From assembly GCF_905171775.1 (NCBI RefSeq), contig NC_053489.1, forward strand, positions 140,818,642-140,882,641: 64,000 bases of DNA, read 5' to 3'. Both the position numbers and the translations under genes were made by a program. Origin of the DNA: Rana temporaria (taxonomy: Eukaryota > Chordata > Amphibia > Anura > Ranidae). A model generated the notes under the pieces. That model did no database searches and had not been told where the DNA came from. It saw only the letters and a list, made by a program, of their open reading frames with translations. Positions 1 to 11,304 of this stretch are shown here, piece by piece (positions within the stretch are counted from its first letter, which is position 1; every line of letters starts with the position of its first letter).

Positions 1-188
1 GTACAAAAAGGGCAAATAATCACTACTGTAAGGGGTTCATTTTTTTACTGTGGGACAGTGAAAGTAATATTTACAGTAGCGATTTGCTTTTTTGTACTAT
101 AAAAGGGCTAATTTTAGTTGTTTTAACCCCATTATGTTACTGGCCGATTCATCGATTATGAAATTAATCGATTAGTTGTTTCGGCCCT
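1..188. mobile_element. Right end of a hAT-type element running off the left edge
   Basis: Ends GAAATTAATCGATTAG then GTTTCGGCCCTA at 188; ends of this kind are known from widespread hAT-type MITEs in fish and frogs. The left end is outside the window, so the duplication cannot be checked. Confidence 0.5.
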
Positions 189-884
189 AAACATTAATAT
201 GAATAATATAAAAAGGATAAAAAATAAAAAAACTTGATAATGGCCATCGCATATATGGTTTTCTCTAGTTCTTATTTTACCTATTCAATACCTGGCGCCT
301 ATATGGGAAATTTATGTAAACTTATTTGAATGACTCACTTCTTTATAAGGCTAAAACTAATCAACATAATGCAGGGTTTGACAAATTTGCTTGGAATCTA
401 GGAGCCAGCTAAAAGTGGCCCGCCCCCACGAGCTTGCGCGCAGAAGAGAACATATACGTCAGTAGCGCCGGCCTAAGTAAACGGTATTCAAACCACACGT
501 GAGGTATCGCCGCGATCGTTAGAGCGAGAGCAATAATTCTAACTCTAGACCTCCTCTGTAACTCAAAACATGCAACCTGTAGAACTTTTTAAACGTCGCC
601 TATGGAGATTTTAAAGGGTAAAAGTTTCCACGAGCGGACGCAAATTTTGAAGCGTGACATGTTGGGTATCAATTTACTCGGCTTAACATTATCTTTCACA
701 ATATAAAAAAAAAAAAAAAAAAATTGGGATAACTTTACTGTTGTCTTATTTTTTAATTTAAAACAAAGTGTACTTTTTCCCCAAAAAAGTGCGCTTGTAA
801 GACCGCTGCGCAAATACGGCGTGACAGAAAGTATTCCAAGGATCGGCATTTTATTCTATAAGGTGTTAGAATAAAAAATATATC
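189..884. other. No gene seen
   Basis: A+T-rich single-copy-looking DNA with an A-run (704-722). G+C-rich repeat-like sequence starts near 885 and runs to about 1110. Confidence 0.5.
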
Positions 885-1284
885 GCAAGGTGGGGGTGCA
901 CGGAGACACGCCCCCTGCCGCGCGATTGCGGCGGCCACCGCGATGGCTGGTAAAGCCACGGCCTCAATTACCAGCGGGCGCGGGTCACAATTTCTTGTCG
1001 CAATTGCGACCTGGCGCCCGGATTTTGTCGAGCCCTGAGAACTTGAGAATGTGTGAGGAGCAATGCCTTGTAGGACATGTAGTCCTGGGCAGACGAAGGA
1101 AGGGATTCTAAAAAGGAAGAATTTTTGTACCTCGCTATAGGGGCAATATATTTTGAGGCTAGCGGAAGTACTAGCGGGGGACCACAGAAGAGGAGAATAA
1201 GGGCTATTCTGTGCAAAACTGCACAGGGCAGGTAAGCATGACAGGATTTTATATATAAATAGTATTATTAATAATTTGCTTTTA

Positions 1285-1965
1285 CCACTTCCCGCCCAGC
1301 CTATAGCACAATGACAGCCAGTCTGTGGTTTTGATATCCTGACTGGGTGTCATATGACGTGCAGCAGGATAACATGCCAGGGCACGCAGATCCCATGGTA
1401 TGGAGCCTCTGCCGGCTGATCATCGTGTGAACCAGGAAGGGCCGTAAGCTGCTTTCGGATCGGCGCCTCTACATATCGTGGGGGGGGGGGGGCAGATTGT
1501 GCTGATAATCACATGGATTATTAGCACGGCCCCCAACAGCTGCCAATCAGTGCCCCATCAAGATCATCTGTCATTTCCCACAGCACCCATATATGTGCCA
1601 ATCTGTGCCCTTCAGATGCCAATCAGTAATGCCTGTTAGTAGCTCCTCATTAGTGCTGCCTATCCAGTGTTGCCTCAACAGTGCAGAAAACATTTTTATA
1701 ACATAAACTAAGAAAAACTTTCAAAAATCATGGTCTTTTTTTAGCAAAAATAAATCAATAACTAAATAATAATAATAATAATTAGAAAGCCAGCAGGGAT
1801 CAAATACCACCAAAAGAAAAGCTCTATTTGTGGGAAGAAAATAAAAAAAAATTGTTTGGGTACAGTGTTGTATGACCGCACAATTATCATTCAAAGTGTG
1901 ACAGGGCTGAAAGCTGAAAATTGTCCTTGGCAGGAAGGGGCAAAAACTGCCCGGTATTGAAGTGG
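1285..1965. mobile_element. TTAA-type element, CCACTTCCCGCCC family
   Basis: Left end CCACTTCCCGCCC after TTTA, right end GTATTGAAGTGG followed by TTAA (1966-1969). The right third matches the 12.5-12.8 kb and 7.9 kb copies (CAAATACCACCAAAAGAAAA). The CC terminus plus TTAA fits piggyBac-type ends. Non-coding here. Confidence 0.75.
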
Positions 1966-2151
1966 TTAAGGGCTTTGTGCAGAGACGGTCAGCATCTAAA
2001 CCCAGAGAAGCTGATAGACTGGACTAGAGGCAATATAACTACTTCACAATATTTTTTTTTTTAAAGAAAACGTTTAAACAGTATTGTGGATTATATTTAA
2101 AATATCAATGCAAAAAAAAAAAAAAACAATCAGTCTTTAGTACTACTTTAA

Positions 2152-2505
2152 GGCTTCATTTCCACTGGCGTTTTTACAGCCACTTTTCTGAGCGTTTTTT
2201 ACAGCTTAAAAACGCCTGTCCATGTTATTCTATGGCATCATGCCCACATAGACGTTTTTGAGCTGCAAATGGCATAGGCGTTTTTGAGCTGTAAAAAAAA
2301 AAACGCAGGACCAGGGCGTCCTGAAGCTCCAGAGTAGAGCTGTAAAAACGCCAGACGTTAAAAAACGCTCAAAAACGCGACCGCGGCATTTTTAAAGCTG
2401 CAGCTCACAAAATTTTTTTTTTTTTACAAAATAAACATGGACAGGCGTTTTTAAGCTGTAAAAAAGCCTAACAGTGGCTGTAAAAACGCCAGTGGAAATG
2501 AAGCC
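2152..2505. mobile_element. PIF/Harbinger-like foldback MITE, TSD TAA
   Basis: TAA at 2149-2151 and 2506-2508. Ends GGCTTCATTTCCACTGGCG and its complement CGCCAGTGGAAATGAAGCC. The interior is made of inverted copies of GCGTTTTTGAGCTGTAAAAA. Non-coding. Confidence 0.88.
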
Positions 2506-2552
2506 TAAAAGATTTATCTCCCCTTCTACCCTTCAAATTGCTTCATGTCTAA

Positions 2553-2931
2553 GGGCTCTTTTACACGGAGCGGACCGTTTCTGGGTCCGCTCCGTGTGTC
2601 CGCGTGGATCCCCGCTCAGCTGTCGGCAGATAGGGCGGTCCCCGCACACAGTGCAGGGACCGCCCTGTCCCTGCTCCGCTGTCCCCTATGGGGGACCGGA
2701 TGCAGACGGACCGTCTGTCCGTCTGCATCCGGTCCGTTCCGCCGAACGGAAGAAAAATAGGGTTTCTTCCGTTCGGAAAAGCGGATCCCGACTGACGCGG
2801 ACGCTAGCGGATGCTCCATCCGCTAGCGGATGCTCCATCCGCTAATGGACGCGTTCCCATAGGGATTCATTACAAGTCCGTTAACGGACTTGTAATGAGC
2901 GGACGAACGGTCCGCTAGTGTGAAAGGACCC
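2553..2931. mobile_element. PIF/Harbinger-like foldback MITE, TSD TAA, second family
   Basis: TAA at 2550-2552 and 2932-2934. Ends GGGCTCTTTTACACGGAGCG and CGCTAGTGTGAAAGGACCC. Strongly palindromic interior (GGACCGGATGCAGACGGACC near 2692, repeated inversions of GCGGATCC and TCCGTTAACGGA). Its overlapping frames on both strands are palindrome artefacts. Confidence 0.88.
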
Positions 2932-3469
2932 TAACTCCCAATTAAAATACCCTGTATATTCTACCTCTGAGAATATTTACTTTACCATCACTGTTACACA
3001 GTATAAATAAACCCGTTATAGTAGTGATAATCAGCCGTTTTGTTAACTCCATTATTACATGTCATAAAAAAAAAAAAAAAAAACGCATGTTACTATTACA
3101 AAAAGTCTTATGCCGACCATACATGTATCGATTTTTGGATGAGGATATTTGTACGAAACGTCTTTGTACATTCGATGAATGGACAAATGACGCTTGAAAA
3201 ATTACACTTGCTTTTAAAACATTAGAAATTACATTCATTTTAAAATTCGAGCAAAAACCACATAACTGTTCGAAAATTAGTTAGATCAAGAAAAGTTTTC
3301 TGTTCTGCTCCTGGTAACTGGTCAAAAAATTAATGTCAGCTTGACCCCAGTGATTAAAAAATTGAAGGAACGTTGTCAAAAAAAAATAATTTCCTAAGGA
3401 AAGATTCATCTGAAAAATCTGCAAACCAGCGTTTTAAGTCTGTTTCTATCAGATTATTTAATTAATCGA

Positions 3470-3492
3470 AACACACACACACACACACACAC
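3470..3492. repeat. (CA)11 microsatellite
   Basis: Uninterrupted CA dinucleotides. Confidence 0.93.
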
Positions 3493-3866
3493 GCCATATT
3501 TATCGGCGTAGAACGCACACCTTAATTTTAAGAGGGAAGTTTCAGCAAAACAAAAAAAAAAAAAATATATTACATTTTTAAATAAAGAACTTTGAAGCAA
3601 AACAAGGGTCAGGGCCCCTCAATGCAACCTGATCAATGCCCATTTCAGGGGGGAGGCAGGATGATCGCCGTCAGATTACATACAGCGAGAATATCCTGTT
3701 TACTCAGCGGCCTCTTTAATTTAAAGTCCCGCCTCCTGGACCAGCTTCTCTATGATAGACAGAACACTGGTCCAATGCTGGCTCAGGAGACCGGACTTCC
3801 TATTACCTATTCCTATAAAAGGTAGTTTTGCTGCGATTTGCATTTTTGATTTATTTTTTTGGGCAG

Positions 3867-3902
<36 letters not shown>

Positions 3903-4000
3903 TTTCTGCAGCTTCTCTATTGAAGTATATTGAACCAAAAATGAAAATGGCACCGTTTTGTTTTGTTTTTTTATGCAAAAGTCCTTGCCCTTTCCAAATA

Positions 4001-4612
4001 CCGTATTTTCCGGCGTATAAGACGACTTTTTGGATGCAAAAAAAAGCATCCAAAGTCAGGGTTCGCCTTATACGCCCGTGACAGTCTCCGTGCTGCTGCG
4101 AGCGTCCATGATTTGAAAGCCACGCTTTCTTCCCAGACTGTCCTGTGATAGGCGGAACACAAATCTTCCCAGCAGCGCCTCTGTTCTGTGTTCTGCCTAT
4201 CACAGATGCCTTCTCATCCTCGGACGAGAGGACATCCGTGATAGGCGGAACACAGAACAGAGGTGCTGCTGGGAAGATTTGTGTTCCGCCTATCACAGGA
4301 CAGTCTGAGAAGAAGGCGTGGCTTTCAAATCATGGACGCTCGCAGCAGACGGAGACTGTCACCGGCCTGGAAGCCAGAAGCTGCAAAACGTGAGTGATGG
4401 CACAGTGGGGCATGTAATGTAATGGCACAGTGAGGCATGTAATTGCACAGTGAGATTTGAAAAAAGCCTGTTTCTGTCAGCGGTTGTTCCTGCTACCCCT
4501 CAGCTTCCAGAAAGACTAGAAGGAAGGGGGTAGTCTTATACGGCGAGTATATCCCAAAACCAAAATTTTTCCTGGAAAATTAGGGGGTCGTCTTATACGC
4601 CGGCAAATACGG
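4001..4612. mobile_element. TA-flanked palindromic MITE (CCGTATTTTCCGGCG ends)
   Basis: TA at 3999-4000 and 4613-4614. Ends CCGTATTTTCCGGCGTATAA and TTATACGCCGGCAAATACGG. An internal perfect or near-perfect palindrome spans about 4080-4372 (arms around CCACGCTTTCTTCCCAGAC and its complement). Fits a mariner/Tc1-type non-autonomous element. The 142-codon minus frame over it is an artefact. Confidence 0.85.
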
Positions 4613-4739
4613 TACGCAGCAGCTGAACAAATCATGGGTGTGAAAACATGTAAATAAACTGTAGTGTGTTTCTGCAAAAAAAAAAACACAACACAGAGGT
4701 GTAACCCAGGCCTGAGATATTTAGTAACATAACGGAGTT

Positions 4740-4798
4740 AAAAAAAAAAAAAAAAAAAAATCTATCTATCTATCTATCTCTATCTCACACACACACAC
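4740..4798. repeat. (A)n(TCTA)n(CA)n compound microsatellite
   Basis: A run, five TCTA units, a TCTC interruption, then CA dinucleotides. Confidence 0.93.
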
Positions 4799-4799
4799 A

Positions 4800-5929
4800 A
4801 CTAATCAATTAAGAAAATGCTTTATAGTTGAAGCCTTACTTTAAAACTATTTTCACATTTGAGAAATGATTGGACTTTCATTTCTATAGTTGAGCTTGTA
4901 TGTGCACTTATGTTTGGTGTATAGAGATACACGTTCACATAACAGCATCCAAAAGAAATTAAATATTAGTTTTGGATTGAATGACCTTTTAAGAACATCA
5001 CCAATGAACACATCCATAAAAGTTGAATCAGGAGAGAGTATCAGATGAAAAGAAGCCAAGATAAAAGATACTTATACAAAATTTACCAACCCTTTTGATC
5101 AAAAGTTGGCAGATGGCACTAATCTGGCGTGACAATTTTTCTCTTTATATACATTTTTATTAGTATTCATACAGTGCATTTGTCAAAAGATAAAAAATCT
5201 GCTCACTAATCTACACCACCACACTCTGAACAAGATTAGAGGTGTCTTCTAGTACCCACAATTATAACAATCAGATCAAAAGCAAAAATGAATGGGGTAA
5301 TAAATGTGTGTAGTAGAAAATTTAAATTTCCATCCCTATAATGTGCAGCTGGATCCTGAACCACACAATGAGGACGACAGACAGGCAGGCATATGGGATA
5401 TTGTGATTGGTTCCAACAATGGTGGGAATTAATGGTTTTACAATGCTCAAACCTCATTTTAGCTCAATGGTAGCATCAGGTAGACACAATGCATGTTACT
5501 GGCCAGAAAACACAAAAACAATGTCTGAAGGCCATTTTCAAACTGATTTATAAAATGATATTGTGGGTAGAAATATTTTGTGCAGACGAATTGGGTCATA
5601 ATTTTTCCAATACAAAGCCTACGTATGTTCAGCTTTCCACTCAGATTTAATTCCTTAGTCAGAACATAAAAAAATGGTTTCTACAAAACCCTGCCCCACC
5701 ACACTGTTACTGCTGCAATAATTTTTTTTTAAACTAACTTTCTAAAACAAGTGGATCAGAAGGAAACATCCAGCCAAATGGCCACATAGGTTTCCAGACC
5801 CAACATTGCTTGACTGTTTGTTTTTGTGCACCTGAAGTCAGTATTCTATTAGAATTAGCCCAGAACCACCATTTCACTAGGAGGAAAATCCTTGCAAGGT
5901 AAAGCCATAATGTGCTAGTATGCATCGGT
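4800..5929. other. No gene or clear repeat seen
   Basis: Intron-like A+T-rich DNA; no terminal inverted repeats, splice-bounded frame or tandem block recognised. Confidence 0.5.
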
Positions 5930-6603
5930 CTGCAAAACAGACAAACTTTACGTCAACAAAAGTCCGATGGTGCCTAGTCCGACCGCATGTACAGCAAGCA
6001 ATCAGACTTTTGTACAAAATACAAATGCGCATGCTCAGAAGCAAAGACCAGCCGGAAGCGTTCAGTCTGGTAGAACTAGCGTTCGTATTTGAAAGAGCAC
6101 ATTCGTGACACGGCAAGTTCTGAAATGAAGAAAAGCAGCGCACATTCTCTTCTTCTTTATAATGTGATAATACTTAAATCTGCTTTGCTGGTGATACTGA
6201 CGGAGTAAAAACAAATGTCTTTACTTTGGATTAATGCATTTTGGTTATATGAATCAAACATATTTTTATTTTTATTTTTTTGTGGGTCAAGTTAGCACAA
6301 CCCCATTGCGTAACATGTCTGCTTGATGAACGGACATTCAGAAATGAACAAAATTGCACGAATGCACACAGACGAAACCTCTACGAACTCTCAATTAGCA
6401 GAAGGAGCCCAAAGGGTGACGCCGGAGAATTGAACTTCCTCTTTTAAACTCTCCTCAGTACGTTGAAACGTCACTACGTTCGTGTTTGTTGCCGAAAAAG
6501 TCAGAGCGTGTGTATGCTATGGGTGTGACCGGACAACTCCCATCAGACAAAAATCCAAGGGAAAGTTTGTTTGATGTCCAATCGTGTGTACGAGGCTTTG
6601 ATG
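5930..6603. repeat. MITE-like region ending GTGTGTACGAGGC
   Basis: The right part (AATCGTGTGTACGAGGCTTTG, ending near 6600) matches the GTACACACGATC end of the MITEs at 26.5 and 55.9 kb. The left part holds AGTCCGATGG and CCGACCGCATGTAC. Boundaries and duplication unclear. Confidence 0.4.
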
Positions 6604-6684
6604 ACCCTGCACATCATCAAAAGAACACCATACCCCACCATGCTTCACTGTGGGGTATGGTGTTCTTTTGATGATGTGCAGGGT
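6604..6684. repeat. Perfect 34-bp hairpin at a Tc1 breakpoint
   Basis: Arms 6604-6637 and 6651-6684 are exact reverse complements (right arm begins TGGGGTATGGTGTTCTTTTG), with a 13-base loop CCATGCTTCACTG. The right arm and loop are normal Tc1 sequence; the left arm is an inverted duplicate. Confidence 0.95.
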
Positions 6685-6689
6685 TTACA

Positions 6690-7094
6690 CAAAACATTTT
6701 TTGGAATTATGGCCAAAAAGTTGAACCTTGGTTTTATCAGACCATAATACATTTCCTCACATGCTTTTGGGAGACTTCAGATGCGTTTTTGAAAATTTAG
6801 CTGGGCACTACTCCATAACCCAGACATAAAAATATGGGAGATGGTCGTCACATTTACCACACAGCCAGTACATGCCAGATATTCCTGCAGCTCCTTTAAT
6901 GTTGCTGTATGCCTCTTGGCAGCCTCCCTAACCAGTTGTCTTTTCATACATTTTGGAGGGACTTCCAATTCCTGGCAATGTCACTATTGTGCCATATTTT
7001 CTCCACTTGATGACGATTGTCTTCACTGTGTTCCATGTTATATCCAATGCCTTGGAAATTCTTTTGTACCCTTTGCCTGACTGATACCTTTTAA
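6690..7094 (-). pseudogene. Tc1 transposase N-terminal remnant
   Basis: On the minus strand this encodes recognisable DNA-binding-domain segments: YQSGKGYKRISKALDITWNT (7085-7026) and, in another frame, REAAKRHTATLKELQEYLA (about 6928-6872). Frames shift between blocks and the catalytic core is absent. Confidence 0.8.
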
Positions 7095-7955
7095 CCACTT
7101 GCCGACCAGACACAGGTCGGCTCTCCGGTGTGAACCACTGTACCTGTACGGCGGCTCGTGCAGTTGCGGAAGGCGTGCTTTTGCTGAATGAGCGCGCCAA
7201 CGGGTCAGGTGGACTCGATGTCTGCCAGCGACTGCCTAGTACAGACGCAGAACAGGGATTTGCCAGTGTAAAAAAGCAGATCCCAGGGAATGGGGCAGGG
7301 GACATGTCAGATCTTCTGTTCTAAGTGATCGGGAACAGTGATCTCTGTCATGTCCCAGTGAGCCCACCCCTCCTACAGTTACAACACGCTGAGGGCACAC
7401 ACCCAACCCCTTCATAGCCCCCTAGTGTTAACTCCTTCCCTGCTAGCATAATTTTTACATTGATCAATGCAATGTCACTGGTCCCCAAAAAGTGACATTT
7501 GGGGATCAGATTTGTCTGCCATAATGTTGCAGTCCAGCAAACAAACAAAAAAGGTAATCGCAGATCGTCGCCATTACTAGTAAAAACAATAAAAATCCCT
7601 AAATCTATCACATAGTTTGTAGATGCCATAACTATTGCGCAAACCAATAAATATATGCCTATTGCATTTTTTTTGCCAAAAACTATGTAGCAGAATATAT
7701 ATCGCCTAAACTGATGAATACATTTTTTTTTTTTTTTTTTAATTGTCACTCTGTTTGTTTATAGCGTAAATAAAAAAAAACAGGGGTGATCAAATACCAC
7801 CAAAAGAAAATGTTGGGGAAAAAAAAGGGTGTCAATTTTTGGTTCGAGTACAGGGTTGCACAACCGCGCAATTGTCAGTTAAAACGATGCAGTAGGCATA
7901 TTGCAAAAAAATGGCCTGGTCATTAAGGGGGCAAATCCTTCCAGTCCTTAAATGG
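7095..7955. mobile_element. TTAA-flanked element, CCACTTGCCGACC family, inside Tc1 copy A
   Basis: TTAA at 7091-7094 and 7956-7959; ends CCACTTGCCGACC and CCAGTCCTTAAATGG. It splits a minus-strand Tc1 sequence: the Tc1 leader resumes at CAATAAGATCCCTCTTGC. Internally similar to 1285-1965. A run of T (about 7724-7740) is present. Non-coding. Confidence 0.86.
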
Positions 7956-8564
7956 TTAACAATAAGATCCCTCTTGCTTTGGAAGCTCTCTGAGGACCAT
8001 GGCTCTTATTGTAGGATGCCACGAAGAAAATGTCAGGAAAGACCTACTACAACAGCTAAACTTTATTTGGGGTTAATGAGTCACTTTATATGATGGCAGA
8101 TGTGTACTGACTCCTATTTAACATGAGTTTGAAAGTGATCATTTAATTCTCTACAGCGCTACATCCCCAGTTATAAGAGGGTGTGCACACTTATGCAATC
8201 CCATTTTATTTTTACTTACATTTTTTTTAACATCACAGAATCCTGACATTTTAACAGGGGTGTGTAAACGGTTTATATCCACTGTATATATTACACACAT
8301 ACAAAAGTGAGTACACCCCCTCACATTTTGAAAAAAAATATAAAAAAAAATATTGATTTTTGTGACAACACTGAGGAAATAACACTTTGCTACAATGTAA
8401 AGTAGTGAGTGTACAGCTTGTATAACAGTGTCAATTTGTGTCCCCTCAAAATAACTCACACAGCCCAATTTGCCATTTTCCCTCTCCGGTGTCATGTGAC
8501 TCATTAGCGTTACAAGGTCCCAGGTGTTAATGGGGAACAGGTGTGTTAATTTTGGAAGTTCAAC

Positions 8565-9525
8565 ATGGCACCTCATGGCTAAGAACTCTGAGGATCTGAA
8601 AAAAAGAATTGTTGTTCTACATAAAGATAGCCTAGGCTATAAGAAGATTGCCAAGACCCTGAAACTAAAACCCTGAAACAGAGCTGCAGCACGGTGGCCA
8701 AGACCATGCAGTGGTTTAACAGGACAGGTTCCACTCACCATGGTCGGCCAAATAAGTTGAGTCATGTGCTCAACGTCATACCCAGGAGGTTGCCTTTTGG
8801 GAAATAGACGTATGAGTGCTGCCAGCATTGCTGCAGAGGTTGAAGGGGGTCAGCCTGCCAGTGCTCAGACCAAATTGCTCTGCATTGCTGTCGTCCCAGA
8901 AGGAAGCCTCTTCTAAAGATGATGCACAAGAAAGCCCGCAAACAGTTTGCTGAAGACAAGCAGACTAAAGATATGGATTACTGGAACCATGTCCTGTGGT
9001 GTGAGACCAAGATAAACTTACTTGGTTCAGATGGTGTCAAGCGTGTGTGGCGGCAACCAGGTGAGGAGTACAAAGACAAGACAAGTGTGTCTTGCCTACA
9101 GTCAAGCATGGTGGTGGGAGTGTCATGGTCTGGGGCTGTACTTCATTAAGGGAACAATGAATGCCAACATGTACTGTGACATAATGAAGCAGAGCATGCC
9201 CCCCCCCCCCCCCCTTCAGATACTGGGCCGCAGGGCAGTATACCAACACGATAATGACCCCAAACACACCTTCAAGATGACCACTGCCTTGCTAAAGAAG
9301 CTAAAGTTGATGAAATGGCCAAGCATGTCTTCAGTCCTAAACCCTATTGAGCATCCTCAAATGGAAGGAGGAGGAGCGCAAAGTCTCCAACACCAGCAGC
9401 TCTGCGATGTCATCATGGAGGAGTGAAAGAGGACTTCAGTGGCAACCTGTGAAGCTATGGTGAACTCCATGCCCAAGAGGGTTAAAGCAGTGCTGGAAAA
9501 TAATGGTGGCCACACAAAATATTGA
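8565..9525 (+). pseudogene. Tc1 transposase, dead copy lacking the first catalytic Asp
   Basis: ATG at 8565 opens MAPHG and hits TAA at codon 6. Later blocks are clear: MMHKKARKQFAEDKQTKDM (8919 on), VYQHDNDPKHTFKMTT, and NPIEH. Where relatives have WSDETK this copy reads WCETK (about 8997-9011), so the first catalytic aspartate is gone by an in-frame loss. Several frameshifts and a C16 run at 9199-9214 follow. Confidence 0.85.
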
Positions 9526-9550
9526 CACATTCACTTAAGGGTGTACGTAA

Positions 9551-10008
9551 AGTGGTTGTAAACCCAACCACACAACTTGCACCTACGGGTAAGCCTAGCT
9601 TACCTGTAGGTGCAAGAAATATCTCCTAAACCACCACAGTTTAGGGGATATTTACAGAAATGACAGGTGCCGATGTCTACGGCGCATGCGCGCCATAGAC
9701 AATGGTGCAGGCGCACTGAGAGTGCCACGTTTGAGAATGGAAAATGCGGGGTTAATGCCGAATTTTCGCGCATGTTAAGGGATCGGCATGTCCAGCGCGC
9801 ATGCACAGGAGTGACGTCATCGCCGTTCTGGCCAATCACAGCGCTGGAGCAGCGATAACAGGAAGAATATCGGGGGAGAACTTTGAGGGCTTCGATCTCA
9901 GGTAAGTCGATCATAGAGAGCTAGTATGCTATTCGTACTAGCTCATTATGACTTTCTCTTGCAGGGTTTTTTTTTTTTTTTTTACAGAATCATGGCTTTA
10001 CTTCCTCT
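9551..10008. mobile_element. TTAA-type MITE, AGTGGTTGTAAACCC family, inside Tc1 copy B
   Basis: Starts AGTGGTTGTAAACCC after a degraded GTAA and ends GGCTTTACTTCCTCT before TTAA 10009-10012. Interrupts the right end of the Tc1 element at 8.3-10.2 kb, whose GGGTGT...GAGGGG terminal sequence resumes afterwards. Shares TGTCTACGGCGCA and CTTCGATCTCAGGTAAGT with the copy at 38.7 kb. Confidence 0.78.
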
Positions 10009-10199
10009 TTAAGGGTGGCGAGTTATTTTGAGGGGAAATGTACACGGTTATAAATGCTGTTTATTCACTACTTTACATTTTATAAAACTGCAATTTCTTC
10101 AGAGTTGTCACATAAAACGATATAGTAAAATATTTCCAAAAATCTGAGGGGTATACTTTTGTGAGAATAATATATATTACACACATACACACACACACA

Positions 10200-10556
10200 C
10201 TCCTAAACTTTGTGGACAGCCTTCCAAGCAGAGTTGAAGCGGTTATAGCTGCAAAGGGTGGGCCAACTCAATATTGAACCCTACAGACCAAGACTGGTCC
10301 AAAGGGATGCCAAGTTAATGTGCGTATAAAACAGCGTTTCTCAACTCCAGTCCTTAAGGCGCACCAACAGGTCATGTTTTCAGGTTTTCCATTATTTTGC
10401 ACAGGTGATTTGATCAGTTTCACTGCTTTAGTAATTACCACAGCCGTTTCATCTGAGGGAAATCCTAAAAACATGACCTGTTGGGGCGCCTTGAGGACTG
10501 GAGTTGAGAAACACTGGTATAAAGGCAGGCGTCAATACTTTTGGTACATATAGTGC
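10200..10556 (+). repeat. Tc1 terminal fragment split by a hAT MITE
   Basis: AAACTTTGTGGACAGCCTTC to TGCCAAGTTAATGTGC, then the 185-bp MITE, then GGCAGGCGTCAATACTTTTG. This is the 3' end of a further Tc1 family; no transposase is present. Confidence 0.7.
10332..10516. mobile_element. 185-bp hAT MITE inside a Tc1 tail
   Basis: Flanked by GTATAAAA (10324-10331) and GTATAAAG (10517-10524), 7 of 8 identical. Ends CAGCGTTTCTCAACTCCAG and CTGGAGTTGAGAAACACTG; the subterminal CAGGTCATGTTTTCAGG and CTAAAAACATGACCTG also pair. Splits a Tc1 terminal sequence that resumes at GCAGGCGTCAATAC. Confidence 0.9.
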
Positions 10557-10883
10557 ATGTCAAACATGAACATACACTTGAATGCTAAGGACAGGCTCAT
10601 TTATGACCAACTAATAAACCAATAATACCTTGTCCCCCCCCCCCCCCCAAAAGAGACAGACAAGGAGGCCGATTGAGTTGGAAATGGGGCAAGGCCACAG
10701 CTTTAATTGAACTTCCCAAATTTAGTAACTTCGTACAAAGTAACAATGCCAATCAAAGTTATGCCCTGAGCATGCATAAAACAAACTCAGTCTAAGAGGA
10801 CCGTTTTTACCATCCGTGCCAGAAAGGCATTAGACTGGCCCCAGAATTTACTATAAAAGGCAAAGCCTATAAAGCAACATTAA

Positions 10884-11300
10884 AGCGGAGCTCCACCCTA
10901 AAGTAGAATTCCGCTCATTTGACACCTTTCAGGGGGGTGCAGATACCACTTCCGGCCACACAGTCTGAGGTAGACTGCGGGCAGGACTTCAGATCCCCGC
11001 CCCCACCCCCCCCTGTGTTCTGGGAAACACGACTCCCACAACACAGTGGGGACCAGTGAGCACTGGGCAGAGGGACTCGCGCATTCGCCGTAGGGAACCG
11101 GGCAGTGAAACTGCAATGCTTCACTTCCTGGTTCCCTCACAGAGGATGGAGGTGGGGGCAGCAGAGTGACGAGTGATCACTCATCCTCTGCTGCCGACGT
11201 TGCTGGACTCCAGGACAGGCAAGTGTCTTAATACTAAAAGTCAGAAGCTGCAGTATTTGTAGCTGCTGGCTTTTAATATTTTTTTCGGCGGAGATCCGCT
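10884..11300. mobile_element. TTAA-flanked MITE, AGCGGAGNTCCACCC family
   Basis: TTAA duplicated at 10880-10883 and 11301-11304; ends AGCGGAGCTCCACCC and GGCGGAGATCCGCT. Contains the shared core around GGGAACCGGGCAGTGAA (about 11093-11109). No coding potential. Piggybac-like by target site; non-autonomous. Confidence 0.85.
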
Positions 11301-11304
11301 TTAA

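Larger units (their letters stand above)
6604..8285 (-). mobile_element. Tc1 copy A, minus strand, 5' half, split by a TTAA element
   Basis: Minus-strand Tc1 with the terminal end at about 8285 (GGGGTGTGTAAACGG, then TATATCCACTGTATATA), leader 8284-7960, TTAA insertion 7095-7955, and the N-terminal part of the transposase at 7090-6650. The 3' half is missing: the sequence ends in a perfect hairpin at 6604-6684. Confidence 0.82.
8304..10172 (+). mobile_element. Tc1 copy B, plus strand, with nested TTAA element
   Basis: Left end CAAAAGTGAGTACACCCCCT near 8304, right end AGGGGTATACTTTTGTGAG near 10149-10167. Transposase remnant at 8565-9525. A TTAA-type MITE (9551-10008) sits just before the right terminal region. 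Confidence 0.82.

Noticed and set aside
3868..4393. A 142-codon minus frame and similar plus frame
   Set aside because: They are mirror readings of the palindrome inside the TA-flanked MITE.
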